Shown one piece after another: positions 26,605 to 35,550 of a stretch of DNA of 64,000 nucleotides (positions are counted from its first letter, which is position 1; each line of letters opens with the position of its first letter). The notes under the pieces are model-generated. The model was not told the origin of the DNA. It saw only the letters and a list, made by a program, of their open reading frames with translations, and made no database searches. The stretch comes from Protula sp. h YS-2021. Lineage: Eukaryota > Annelida > Polychaeta > Sabellida > Serpulidae. The position numbers and the translations under genes were made by a program. The DNA lies in the NCBI GenBank assembly GCA_949752745.1, contig OX457029.1, forward strand, positions 46,802,228 through 46,866,227, read 5' to 3'.

Positions 26605-28304
26605 TTTCAGGCAATATTGGAACTGGGCTAATTCATGCCTTTCTGAAACATGTCGGACTAATTCTTGTGTAGCTTGCAGTGTCTGGTAAATATGTATTTT
26701 GTATTTTATAAGAAGTTAGGTTAATTAAAACATACACCTAATATTTGTCGTTTTAATTACACATACTTCACAGATGCGAACCATGCAATCTGTGAACAAA
26801 ATAGTTAATCTAAATTTAGTAGACATGCAAAAGTGATCTACTTTAGAAGCGGTGCTCACGTGCTCACAGTAATGATGTTTTCCCAAAGTACTTTTGGCTT
26901 ATCTGTTCGACCAGAGACATTTTGAGCATCAGTTGTCCTAGCAAAGGCGTCGGAGCATAGGCATAAAAAATGCAAAGATTTCCGCAGACCTTTATCTTAT
27001 AACTAGCAAGCCCGGTAGCCAACAATCTAGTGGAGGAGAGTTTTCCAATTTTACCAATTTTTATAAGATAGCAAAATTATTGTTTATACAGGAATTCTTG
27101 CTATAAAGGACTCTTACTATATTAGATAGTGAGCTGTTTCACGAGTGATCACAATGCCCCTGGCTTAACATATAAAATACTTGTCAGAAGTTTGGAAAAT
27201 AGTCAGTAGCGCCTCTGGAGTAGAAACTTTTGTAATATTATCCTGAATTTCTGAAGGGGTCTTCATGGGTTTGCCTATTTATACAAGACTGGAATAACAG
27301 AAATTGCAGTCAACAGAACTTTACATGTAAACTCCGGAAATAGAAGTTGTTAATATCTAAAATACTGGCTTGTAGACTAGGGGTTTCAAATGTGTGAACA
27401 TTGGTTATCGCGGTCCGTAATAAAAATTTTGCAAATGTAAATGTTGAACTGGTTCCACCAGTTACTGTGTTTACTGTGTTGCCAGGCAGTCGACCAATCA
27501 GCGTCAATGCAGTGTCGGCCCCCTGAATGAACCATACCCCAACTTAGCGGGATTTTCAATGTCCACATTTTTTTATTATGACCGCTCAAATTCGAATGTT
27601 TTTTGAATATTATTATACTTAATATTTAGCAGTATCTGTATGCATACTGTAAGTTACATCTTGTTTTATTTATGAATTACGGCTTGCTGACTTTGCTGAT
27701 TCCTGCACCTGGTAGTTCTTGTCTTTATCAAATCGGCTTGATTTCGGTAAATGCTTCCCAGCCAGTGGGTTATATAGTGCGGGTTATTGATAATTTACAG
27801 TGAAGTAATTTTCAGCGATTTCCTCGGAAAGCCTATCTCGAACATTCTTCTGATGGTTACCACGTCGTTTGCATCGGGTCACCTCTGCAAACAGTTTTAA
27901 CTTTCCACCGTCCTCCTTCCTTTCTGCCAGCAATAGGGCATTGTAGGGTCGTTGGGTATGCAGTAAAATCCACCGTACTGAGCTCGCTTTTCCAACGTGA
28001 TCTTATCTTATGTAGCATCTTTTCGTGCAAGGGTTGCAACCACTTTACATTTCTGTGCCCGTCTTGCAAGCATTGGTGCGTTGTGGCAACTTGACACAGT
28101 GTCAAGTAGTGGATCCGCTTGCTACCGCCTCCGGTACGGCTATCGAAGCGAAGACGTCCTTGTCACAGCGGCGGCGCACCTGTAGCCATTACGCCATCTC
28201 GACATTGTCCAGTCGCAGCATGCGCGACAGCGTAACAGCGTCATCCCTCTATCCCTGTGAGAGATTTAACCTTTTGGTTACCTAGGGAATATAGCTTCAG
28301 CATT
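26605..28304. other. Non-coding, no feature recognised
   Basis: GC rises around 27840-28280 and short frames occur there on both strands, but no domain was recognised. Confidence 0.45.
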
Positions 28305-31200
28305 AGTATTATTCATTATTATTAACAACTTATAGAGCCCTTAATCTTACAAAAGCTCAAAGGGCTTTACAACATATACAAACAACTACACCGACATATC
28401 AGCAATAATTAACTACATTAAAATCAATAAATAACTCGAACCGAAATAAAGAATTATAATAAGACAAAAGTTGAAACAATAGATACTATAACATTAAAAG
28501 CTGGTTACCGAAAATATGCTTGTCTAAACAAAAATGTTTTCAACAACTTTTTAAACATAGTAAGAGTACTTGCAGACCAAATGTGCAGTGGTGGTATATT
28601 TCATAAACGAGACGAATTGTTTGCAAACGCTTTAATACCATATTTTGTGTTAATACTCTTTTCTTTAAGCAACAACCGAGATGGTGATCTCAAAACTCGT
28701 TGGTGCGTGCCTGACAAGCATTTCTGAAATATAACCGGGAGAATTACCATTTTAACCGTTATAAACATTGACTAAAATTTTTAAAATTATCCTTTTGTCA
28801 GCAGGTAGCCAGTGTAATTCCATCATGACAAGCGTTATATGTTCGAATTTCCCTTTTTTTGTAGATGAGTATAGCTGACATGTGTTCGATTTTTTGAAGG
28901 CGATTTATCTGAGATTTGGACAGTCCATGTAAAAGTGAATTGCAGTAGTCTAATTGTAAAGTAACGTAGGCGTTGACAAGTGAAACTGTAGCCTGATGTG
29001 ATAAAAATGCCGTATTTGGCCGATCGCTCTGAGATAGTACATAATATTTTGACATTTGAAATCAATGAACTTTTTCATATCCATGGTTTTATCGAAAAAT
29101 GCACCTAGGTTTCTCACAGAATTGGATGAGTGCACGTTTTTACTGTCAACTTGGATCTGAACAGATGGGGTTACTTTTAGCTGGTGTGGAGTGCCAATTA
29201 ATATCACTCTAGTTTGTCAGCGTTTAACCAGAGGAAATTTTCGCTCATCCATGCTTTAATGTCTGAAATACAGTGGTTTATAATTTGCAGGGAGTGTTTT
29301 TACACAGTTATGTACAATTGGGTGTCATCCGCATAAAAATGCACTGACATATTGTGCCAAGTAGCAGTCACCGAGTGGAGATGTGTATAGCGAAAACAAG
29401 AACTGCCCGAGTCTTCTTGCTTGCGGTACACCAAATGGCAAATACTTAGACTATGAAACACTACCAGCCTTAACTACCTGAGTCCTTTCTGACAAGTAGG
29501 ACCGTATCCAGGCAAGTGCATACCCACGTATATCGAAGCGTGCGTCAAGCCTACTGAGGGAAATATCATGGCTGATAGTGTCAAATGCCGCAGACAGATC
29601 TAATAACACTAAGTAGACATCTTTTTAGAATCTATAGAACTAAGCATATCACTGTGAAACCTTCAAAAGTGCGTTCTCGGTGGAGTGAAACCTACGATAC
29701 GAGGACTGATACGACTGGACTAGGTTGTGGTCAACAAGATGTTATTTTAATCTAAAGACAACTACTTTTTCTATCCATTTTGAGATGAAGCTTAAGTTGG
29801 AAATTGGGCGGTAATTTTTCATATTATTTGGATCAAGATTGCACTTTTTGATAAGACCAATCACAATTGCGCGCTTTAATTCTTAAGGGCAGTCAGCGTT
29901 TGTGAGAGAAGCATTAACGATTTGAGTTATTGGATCGAGTAGACTGTCTAGACACAGTTTAACCAGATAGGTTGGCATAGGGTCTACGGGACGCGTTTTA
30001 TGATTTAATAATCAGCTTATGTACTTCCTCAGTAGATACTGGTGCGAACTGTTTTAGAACTACACTCGAGGCAAAAGATGATATTTTCTCTTGTAGCGAT
30101 CCGATATCTTCTCTGATGGATTGTTCAGCAACAATATCATTTCTTATTTTCACAATTTTGTTTATGAAAAATCGTTAAGGAATATCGTCCGAGTTGTTTG
30201 GAAGTACAGGCTCTGATTTCCAATTCATGATCTGTTTGGTTAAGCTAAAAAACTTCTTTTTGTCACCTTCAGTTTCTAAGACTTTTTTGGTGTTAAATGC
30301 AGTTTATGCTTCATTCAGTAGAAAGTTCACGAATTTACATTGTTCTCGATAGTCAAACCAATCCTGATGTAATCCAGAGGTTTTCTATTTCCTTTCACAT
30401 CGACAACATATCACTTTAGCTCGACGAAGATTGCTGTTATACCACTGGGTATTGGTTATAGACTTAGAATTTTTCTGTGCATATTTGCCAAATACATCCG
30501 AGACATGATTATTGTATTCCGAGACAAGATCTTCTGTTGACGTAGACTGCAGCGGAAATCGATCCGACAGCTCGTTTTGAACTATATTTATATCCAAGTT
30601 TGTTTTGTCACGATAAACAATTTCCTTCTTCATGAGTGATGGTGTTCTATCCTCAACACTAAACTGTATTGCAAGGTGATCGGATAAACCGGGATCGGAT
30701 TTAGTTACTTGTGTAACCTAAATGCCACGTTTGTGAGTTATAACCAGATCAATGGTATGACCGGCTGAGTGTGTGGAAAACTCTATGTTTCGTCTTAGGT
30801 TAAAGGCATCAAGAAGTTGCAAAAATTCATTTCCGTGTACATTTGAAATTTTATCCACATGGAAGTTAAAGTTACCACAAATAATGAATTTTCATGCAAA
30901 GTGATCACTTCTGTTAGAAATTCCTAAAAAAAAACTGTGATACGGCTTTACCATTGTTTTGATTCGGCGGTGGTCTGTAGACTAAAAATGCTTCAACGTC
31001 GCAACAACCTATGTCACTAGCAGACGTGAATGTGTGTTGAAAAATCAGACACGCATGCTTCAATCGAAGAAGCCTAGATTCAAGTGGAAGCCGAAGACTC
31101 AAGTTCCACATCGCTCTAGCAGTGCAACAAACCTTTGTAGAGGCGGAGCCTCGCCGTATGTAAGCATTATCTCCGCTGAAGAGGTTCGCTTTATGTTTTA
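28305..31200 (-). mobile_element. Decayed CR1/L2-type non-LTR retrotransposon
   Basis: Read on the minus strand, the order is endonuclease, reverse transcriptase, 3' end. Endonuclease remnants include VYRPPPNQNN near 31000 and a DPGLSDH-like word near 30680. Reverse transcriptase remnants across 29640-28800 include [28 protein letters not shown], an ADDTQLY-like stretch near 29320, and YVTLQLDYCNSLLHGL near 28960. The 3' end near 28330 is a short hairpin-prone tail followed by ATT units, as in CR1/L2 elements. Many stops and frameshifts make it a dead copy. Fragments remain open at 28798-29055, 28950-29207 and 30385-30633. Confidence 0.85.
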
Positions 31201-32034
31201 ACCTGCATCCGGATAGGTTGCCACATGCGTCCGATGAGGAACTTAAAGTACTTTGTGGTCCTGCGTCAAGGTCAAAGTAACTTTGGCCATATCACGTCTT
31301 AATATCGTTCTTACAGCAATCCATTACCATTTGACCAGATTCACCAAAGTCTGCTGCCGTCCAGACTTCAACAGATGAAGTGTTCCATACGTCGCGCAAA
31401 TTTGTTGAGTCAGACATCAATTAGTTGCTTAATCTTGTTTTAATGCAATAGTTGCAATGTCCTCTGATATGCTTTAGCTCAACGCTAATCTTTTGCCATC
31501 TTTGGTGGTTTTGCGTCGTGATCGAGCATTACCAGACGTAGACATCAGTACAGAAGACGTTATTAAGCTGCATTTTGTTCCAATAGACGGCCAAACGGAA
31601 CTTTTCCGCCGGACTTGTTGAAAGAGGCAATCGACGCAGCCAGAGTAAACGAGCACTTCACGCCAGCTTCCAAGAAGCAACCTGTGTGTTCAACGATATC
31701 CACTGTCCAGGCTAAGAAACCCAAGCTGGACACTAAAAAGGCGGCTGCTCCTATGAAGCAAAGGTAGCAAACAGTTAGGGTATCCTATCGAGGTAGCGCA
31801 GATACTTTAAGTTCTTACGAAGAATCAGTTTTTCGATTAAACAAATCAAGAGAACATGTGCCCGTAAAAGAAGGGCTGCAGAATGTTTTACTAATTTGGC
31901 AATCATCGGAGCTCTTAAACAGGTAGTTGGTTGTGATGGAGGTTTCCATTACCGTTTGCAAGGGGCAACAAACGTGGGTCAGCAAATTCTTTTTCCAGGT
32001 GACAAAACTTTTCGGCTGTTCTTTAGAAGAGACC
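31201..32034. repeat. Interspersed repeat, copy B, left part (Polinton target)
   Basis: From about 31600 this matches copy A (20126-20610), including a lysine/alanine-rich decayed plus-strand frame. It ends in GAGACC at 32029-32034, the left target duplication. The stretch 31201-31600 holds no recognised feature. Confidence 0.6.
32029..32034. other. Left target-site duplication GAGACC
   Basis: Identical to 47067-47072. A 6-bp duplication is characteristic of Maverick/Polinton integration. Confidence 0.92.
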
Positions 32035-32193
32035 AGTAGTAGGGAAATGACAGTTCTACCACAGCCCCCCCCCCCTAGGGGTCGATTGTCAGAGGTGAGG
32101 ACCCCCTTAGGGGTCGACTGGCAGCGGTGAGGACCCCCCTAGGGTTGGACTGTCACCGATAAGAAAATGTGAGGATCCCCCCCCCCCCCAGGG
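32035..32193 (+). repeat. Left terminal inverted repeat
   Basis: The first 30 bases match the complement of the right end with one mismatch. Further in, both TIRs contain about three units of 30-35 bp built around the palindrome CCCCTAGGGG plus a GTCGACTGGCAGCGGTGAGG-type spacer. Similarity ends in a long C tract. Confidence 0.93.
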
Positions 32194-32545
32194 CTAAGAA
32201 AATTTTGTGATTTCAGCATAGTTATATGGTTCAGACGATTCTGAAGAAGTTTGGTTTGTATGACCTCCCCCCCCCCCCCAGGGCTAAGCAAATTTTGTGA
32301 TTTCAGCATAGTTATATGGTTCAGACGATTCTGAAGAAGTTTGGTTTGTATGACCCCCCCCCCCCAGGGCTAAGCAAATTTTGTGATTTCAGCATAGTTA
32401 TATGGTTCAGACGATTCTGAAGAAGTTTGGTTTGTATGACCTCCCCCCCCCCCCCCAGGGCTAAGAAAATTTTGTGATTTCAGCATAGTTATATGGTTCA
32501 GACGATTCTGAAGAAGTTTGGTTTGTATGACCTCCCCCCCCCCCT
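32177..32545. repeat. Four 90-bp tandem units with long C tracts (left arm only)
   Basis: Units begin with a run of 12-16 C (32177, 32267, 32354 and 32441) followed by AGGGCTAAG, then a nearly identical 75-bp body ending GGTTTGTATGACC. A fifth C tract closes the array at 32531-32544. No counterpart exists beside the right TIR. The near identity of the units suggests recent expansion. Confidence 0.95.
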
Positions 32546-32935
32546 CTTACTTAAAATTGCGATAACTTTCGTTATAGTTGACCGATTTGTCTGAAATTTT
32601 CACCATTTGATTCAGTGTTATGTAAAGTTTTGTTATAAAATATTCATGGACTACTTGCGCAGCTGGCCGTATACATATTTATAACATGTAGCCATTTTAA
32701 CTTAAAACTGGGATAACTTTTGTTATACTTGACTAATTTCAATGAAAATTTCACCATTTTATTCAGGTTTATGTAAACTTTTGTTATAAAGTGATCATGG
32801 GCTAGTTGTGCAGGTGTCTGTATGCATTTTTACCACCATTTTAACTTTGTAAAAAAATTGGGATAACTTTAGCTATAGTTGGTCGATTTCAATGAAAATT
32901 TCACCATTTGATTCAGTTAATTCCTGTGCTATTTC
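32546..32935. repeat. Second tandem array, three degenerate units of about 140 bp
   Basis: Each unit contains GGGATAACTTTNGTTATA followed by GAAATTTTCACCATTT; the block recurs near 32560, 32710 and 32860. It lies between the C-tract array and the first gene. No coding potential. Confidence 0.85.
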
Positions 32936-33234
32936 GCGGATGAATACTATTTAACTTCACCGCCAGATGTCTCTGCTTTACAGCTGTGCAGCAGTACAAC
33001 TGTAAGTGAGACATTCATATACATAAGTAAAATTCTGCTGAGTCAATATTTTTAACAATTTTTGAACAAAGTTACACACCATATTTTGATTACATGGAAG
33101 TAGTATAAAAGCATGAGTGAAACATGCCAACTAGTCAACTAGTAATACATTCTGTCAACAAGTCAACAAGTGGAGATTGTGTGACGAGAAAATACTTCAC
33201 AATGTCAGCATTACTTTTTGACAGATGTATGACT
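32936..33234. other. Leader region of the left gene block
   Basis: Non-coding apart from a short in-frame upstream extension of the first small gene (possible ATGs at 33124 and 33202). It contains a TATA box at 33104-33111. Confidence 0.5.
33104..33111 (+). promoter_or_regulatory. TATA box upstream of first accessory gene
   Basis: TATAAAAG, preceded by AGTAG. It is the first of a set of matching boxes in this element (33631, 34090, 35430, 43067 minus, 46834 minus). Confidence 0.6.
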
Positions 33235-33635
33235 ATGGACAACATCTTTAAAGTGAATTATACTATGTATTTTCAAAGCTTCCTGCTTTTGAATGGGATT
33301 GGATGCAGCAAGTGAAGAATTTACATTTGCATTGGGAAGCTGTCGCAAAGGCTATTCCAAGTGATTTTTTCATCCACTCGTTTCTACGTGACTGTGAACA
33401 TTTACATATACTATCAACTTATGACATTGATTCAGCATTTATCAACGTGAATACAATTTGGGCAGTGGAGCTCATGTTAGTTGTAGCTGCAAGAATCATT
33501 TTGCTTTATGATGATGATGTTCCATTGACGACGAATGCATCAGACCTTGTTCGGTTCAACCATGGACGAGTTGAAGTGAATTCAAAGCTTTGCAAGAAGT
33601 TTGAAAAGCTTGATTCAGCAGATGGTTGGGTATAA
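33235..33635 (+). pseudogene. Frameshifted paralogue of the small helical protein (copy 1)
   Basis: Nucleotide and protein sequence closely match the intact gene at 33687-34094 from its start to its stop. Near 33258-33270 copy 1 is 4 bp shorter, so the ATG at 33235 opens a frame that leaves the family sequence, while the rest of the protein is open as 33303-33635 (110 codons). The stop TAA at 33633-33635 lies inside the TATA box of the next gene. Function unknown. The break could also be bypassed by starting at the ATG near 33303. Tandem duplication followed by decay is the simplest history. Confidence 0.8.
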
Positions 33636-33638
33636 AAG
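33631..33638 (+). promoter_or_regulatory. TATA box containing the preceding stop codon
   Basis: TATAAAAG; its bases 3-5 are the TAA that ends copy 1. It stands about 50 bp ahead of the ATG at 33687. Confidence 0.7.
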
Positions 33639-33686
33639 AACGGACCTCAAAGGTATTAGTACATTGTAGACATATGTGCAGAGACT

Positions 33687-34094
33687 ATGGATGATGTGTT
33701 CAAAGTAATCTATATTGACTATATGTTTTCAAAGCTTCCTGCTTTTGAATCGGAATGGATGCGGCAAGTGAAGAATTTGCATCTACATTGGGAAGCTGTT
33801 GGAAAGGCCATTCCAAGAGATCGTTTTATCCGCTCTTTTCAACATGAATGCGAAGATCTACATATACTATCAGCTTATGACATTGATTCAGCATTTATCC
33901 ACGCGAATACAATTTGGGCAGTGGAGCTCATGTTAGATGTAGCTGCAAGAATTATTTTACATTATGATGATGACGTTCCATTGACAACGAATGTATCAGA
34001 CCTTGTTCGATTCAAACATGGACGAGTTGAAGTGAATTCAAAGCTTTGCAAGTTGTTTGAAAAGAGAGCTGACTCAGCAGATAGTTGGGTATAA
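33687..34094 (+). CDS. Small helical accessory protein (copy 2, intact), unknown function
   Basis: 135 codons from the ATG at 33687. The family was not recognised. The protein is predicted by eye to be mostly helical, with a patterned LHLHWEAVGKAI segment near residues 28-40, an acidic turn YDDDVPLTT near 92-100 and a basic C-terminal part. It is one of four related genes in a row (33235, 33687, 34818, 35102), all sharing an N-terminal Y-hydrophobic-L block, a central W or Y segment with H/E/A, and an acidic middle. Its own TATA box lies 50 bp upstream and its stop sits inside the next TATA box. It is probably an accessory or early protein, judged only from position. Confidence 0.75.
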   Translation: MDDVFKVIYIDYMFSKLPAFESEWMRQVKNLHLHWEAVGKAIPRDRFIRSFQHECEDLHILSAYDIDSAFIHANTIWAVELMLDVAARIILHYDDDVPLTTNVSDLVRFKHGRVEVNSKLCKLFEKRADSADSWV

Positions 34095-34097
34095 AGG
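34090..34097 (+). promoter_or_regulatory. TATA box containing the preceding stop codon
   Basis: TATAAAGG; it contains the TAA stop of copy 2 (34092-34094) and lies 35 bp ahead of the ATG at 34132. Confidence 0.65.
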
Positions 34098-34131
34098 AGT
34101 GGACTCAAAGTCATCATTACATTATGCAGCC

Positions 34132-34500
34132 ATGGAGAAGACAAGCAGTTTTAAAATTAGTGTCAACTTAACCATTACTGTGGAGCATGGAGAATTTGGG
34201 CCATTTCTTCGAATCAAACGTGGAGAGAAATGGCTTGCTTTATCACCATCTTTGTGGAATATTATGTGTCAAAACTTGAAAAATTTACGCGACATTGGCT
34301 TCAAACTGTACTTAACGCAGACGAAGTGGCTTGAAGTCATTTCATACCAAGACATGCGCTATGTGAGTTTTGTGCGCACATCTCTGTTTGAAGGGAAAGA
34401 ATACAAGTATTACATCAACATGAATGACGGTGAATGGGAGACCCTGCTTCAGGAGTTGAATAACATCAACTCAGTCTTATTCGCCAAACCTGAGCCATGA
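34132..34500 (+). CDS. Diverged PC4-like protein (left block)
   Basis: 122 residues from the ATG at 34132; an upstream in-frame extension would cross the TATA box, so this start is preferred. Two successive units each show a short strand pair followed by a turn and a helix with a conserved tryptophan: FLRIKRGEKWLALSPSLW (about residues 26-43) and YVSFVRT ... YINMNDGEWETLLQEL (about 78-115). This is the layout of the PC4/SUB1 single-stranded-DNA-binding fold. It aligns along its length with the minus-strand protein at 41575-41955. Likely nucleic-acid binding, in transcription or replication; that is inference. It ends directly against the next gene (TGA then ATG). Confidence 0.7.
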   Translation: MEKTSSFKISVNLTITVEHGEFGPFLRIKRGEKWLALSPSLWNIMCQNLKNLRDIGFKLYLTQTKWLEVISYQDMRYVSFVRTSLFEGKEYKYYINMNDGEWETLLQELNNINSVLFAKPEP

Positions 34501-34764
34501 ATGGAATGTCGTGGGAAGAAAACTCCTGTCAAACTGCTAAAGGATAATCGGATGAAGGTATCAAAACTATCCAAGGACAGACTGGCTGAAGTTGAATTGG
34601 AGAATATGAACGTGCAAAATCAGCTTGAACTTACGTGTGAATATTGCGGCGCTTGTGGATATGCCAGTGATTATGATTGTCACTGTCACAAGTACAATTG
34701 TAAGATGTGTGAACCAGACAACTTCTGTATCAAGTGTGGTTCGCTAACGGCATCACCTTTTTGA
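34501..34764 (+). CDS. Small cysteine-rich zinc-binding protein
   Basis: 87 residues. The N-terminal half is basic and charged. The C-terminal half has CEYCGACGYASDYDCHCHKY, then CKMC and CIKCGS, that is four closely spaced C-x2-C or C/H pairs able to hold two zinc ions as in zinc ribbons. The ATG at 34501 abuts the TGA of the previous gene with no gap, which suggests reinitiation or a shared transcript. The family was not recognised. Roles in DNA or RNA binding or as a host-interaction factor are possible. No LxCxE retinoblastoma-binding motif was found. Confidence 0.7.
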   Translation: MECRGKKTPVKLLKDNRMKVSKLSKDRLAEVELENMNVQNQLELTCEYCGACGYASDYDCHCHKYNCKMCEPDNFCIKCGSLTASPF

Positions 34765-34817
34765 AAATCATTTACTCGCCAGCCGTCATAGTGTGCAGAC
34801 GTGCCATATGAACATGT

Positions 34818-35102
34818 ATGATGGATGTAGAAACATGTTTTAAGGAGAAGTATGTGGACTACATGTTAACTGAACTGGAACGTTTTGAGTCTGTTCAACA
34901 ACAACTACAACACTTTAGCATCTATTGGGAACATGCACATTTAGCGCTGAACTTGTCAAACTTACGTGAGGATTTCATCAAAGAGTGTGGTGACATTGAC
35001 GGAGCTGAGAATTTTGATGTGGAAGCAGCATTTCACTTTGCTCGATTTGATCCAAGCCTGTTTGATGAAGTGAGAGAGTGGTTAATGTATATTGCAGTAT
35101 AA
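34818..35102 (+). CDS. Small helical accessory protein (paralogue 3)
   Basis: 94 residues, beginning with two adjacent Met codons (34818 and 34821). It shares with copies 1 and 2 the order of an N-terminal YVDYML block, a LQHFSIYWEHAHLAL segment aligned to their LHLHWEAVGKAI, a REDFIKEC segment aligned to their FIRSF..EC, and a FDVEAAFHFA segment aligned to their IDSAFIHAN. It is shorter at the C terminus. Function unknown. Its stop TAA overlaps the ATG of the next gene by one base (TAATG). Confidence 0.75.
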   Translation: MMDVETCFKEKYVDYMLTELERFESVQQQLQHFSIYWEHAHLALNLSNLREDFIKECGDIDGAENFDVEAAFHFARFDPSLFDEVREWLMYIAV

Positions 35103-35434
35103 TGGCGGACATTACATTGAAACAGTATATTGTGCAAAAAACATATTGTGAACAAATGTTATTAGCTGTAAAAAAATTTGCATGTTTATTATGTCCTGCT
35201 TGTCAAAATGAAGAGTGTCAAGAACATACTTGCCATTTCGCAAGTGTCTATACATATTGGAATGAAGCTAAATATTATATTCATTTAGATAAAGTGTTAG
35301 ACAATGCCAATAAACGTTGTGAGAAGTATGGGTTAAATGCTATAACATTTGATGAATTAAGTAGTTGGTTAGTATGCATTGAAGATGAATGGACGCCAAT
35401 TATTCACACCATTGTGTCTATACTTGATTTATAA
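35102..35434 (+). CDS. Small helical accessory protein (paralogue 4, with Cys insert)
   Basis: 110 residues from the ATG at 35102. The core repeats the family plan (YCEQMLLAVKKF, then FASVYTYWNEAKYYI, then a FDELSSWL block comparable to FDEVREWL of paralogue 3). It has an extra segment CPACQNEECQEHTC near residues 30-43 that could bind zinc. It starts inside the previous stop codon. Its own TAA (35432-35434) lies inside a TATAAAAA motif ahead of the integrase. Function unknown. Confidence 0.72.
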   Translation: MADITLKQYIVQKTYCEQMLLAVKKFACLLCPACQNEECQEHTCHFASVYTYWNEAKYYIHLDKVLDNANKRCEKYGLNAITFDELSSWLVCIEDEWTPIIHTIVSILDL

Positions 35435-35437
35435 AAA
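35430..35437 (+). promoter_or_regulatory. TATA-like motif containing the preceding stop codon
   Basis: TATAAAAA with the stop TAA inside it. The integrase ATG is 114 bp further on. Two AATAAA motifs follow (35466 and 35504) and may instead serve as poly(A) signals of the accessory block. Confidence 0.45.
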
Positions 35438-35550
35438 CCTGTAACATGCGTTTATTGGACAACGAAATAAAATGTAAGATATGCTGATTGAGGTATGAGG
35501 TGAAATAAAATGTAGCGTATGTGTACAAGTGCTTTTCATTTAGTGTTAAT

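Noticed and set aside
28798..31111. Host gene with reverse-transcriptase-like exons
   Set aside because: Frames are broken by many stops, follow LINE domain order and end in a CR1/L2-type tail.
32177..32545. CRISPR-like array
   Set aside because: The four units are contiguous tandem copies without unique spacers, in an animal mobile element.
34501..34764. Retinoblastoma-binding LxCxE motif, as in adintovirus oncoid-like proteins
   Set aside because: The Cys-rich protein has LTCEY, which does not satisfy the spacing. No other accessory protein shows the motif.
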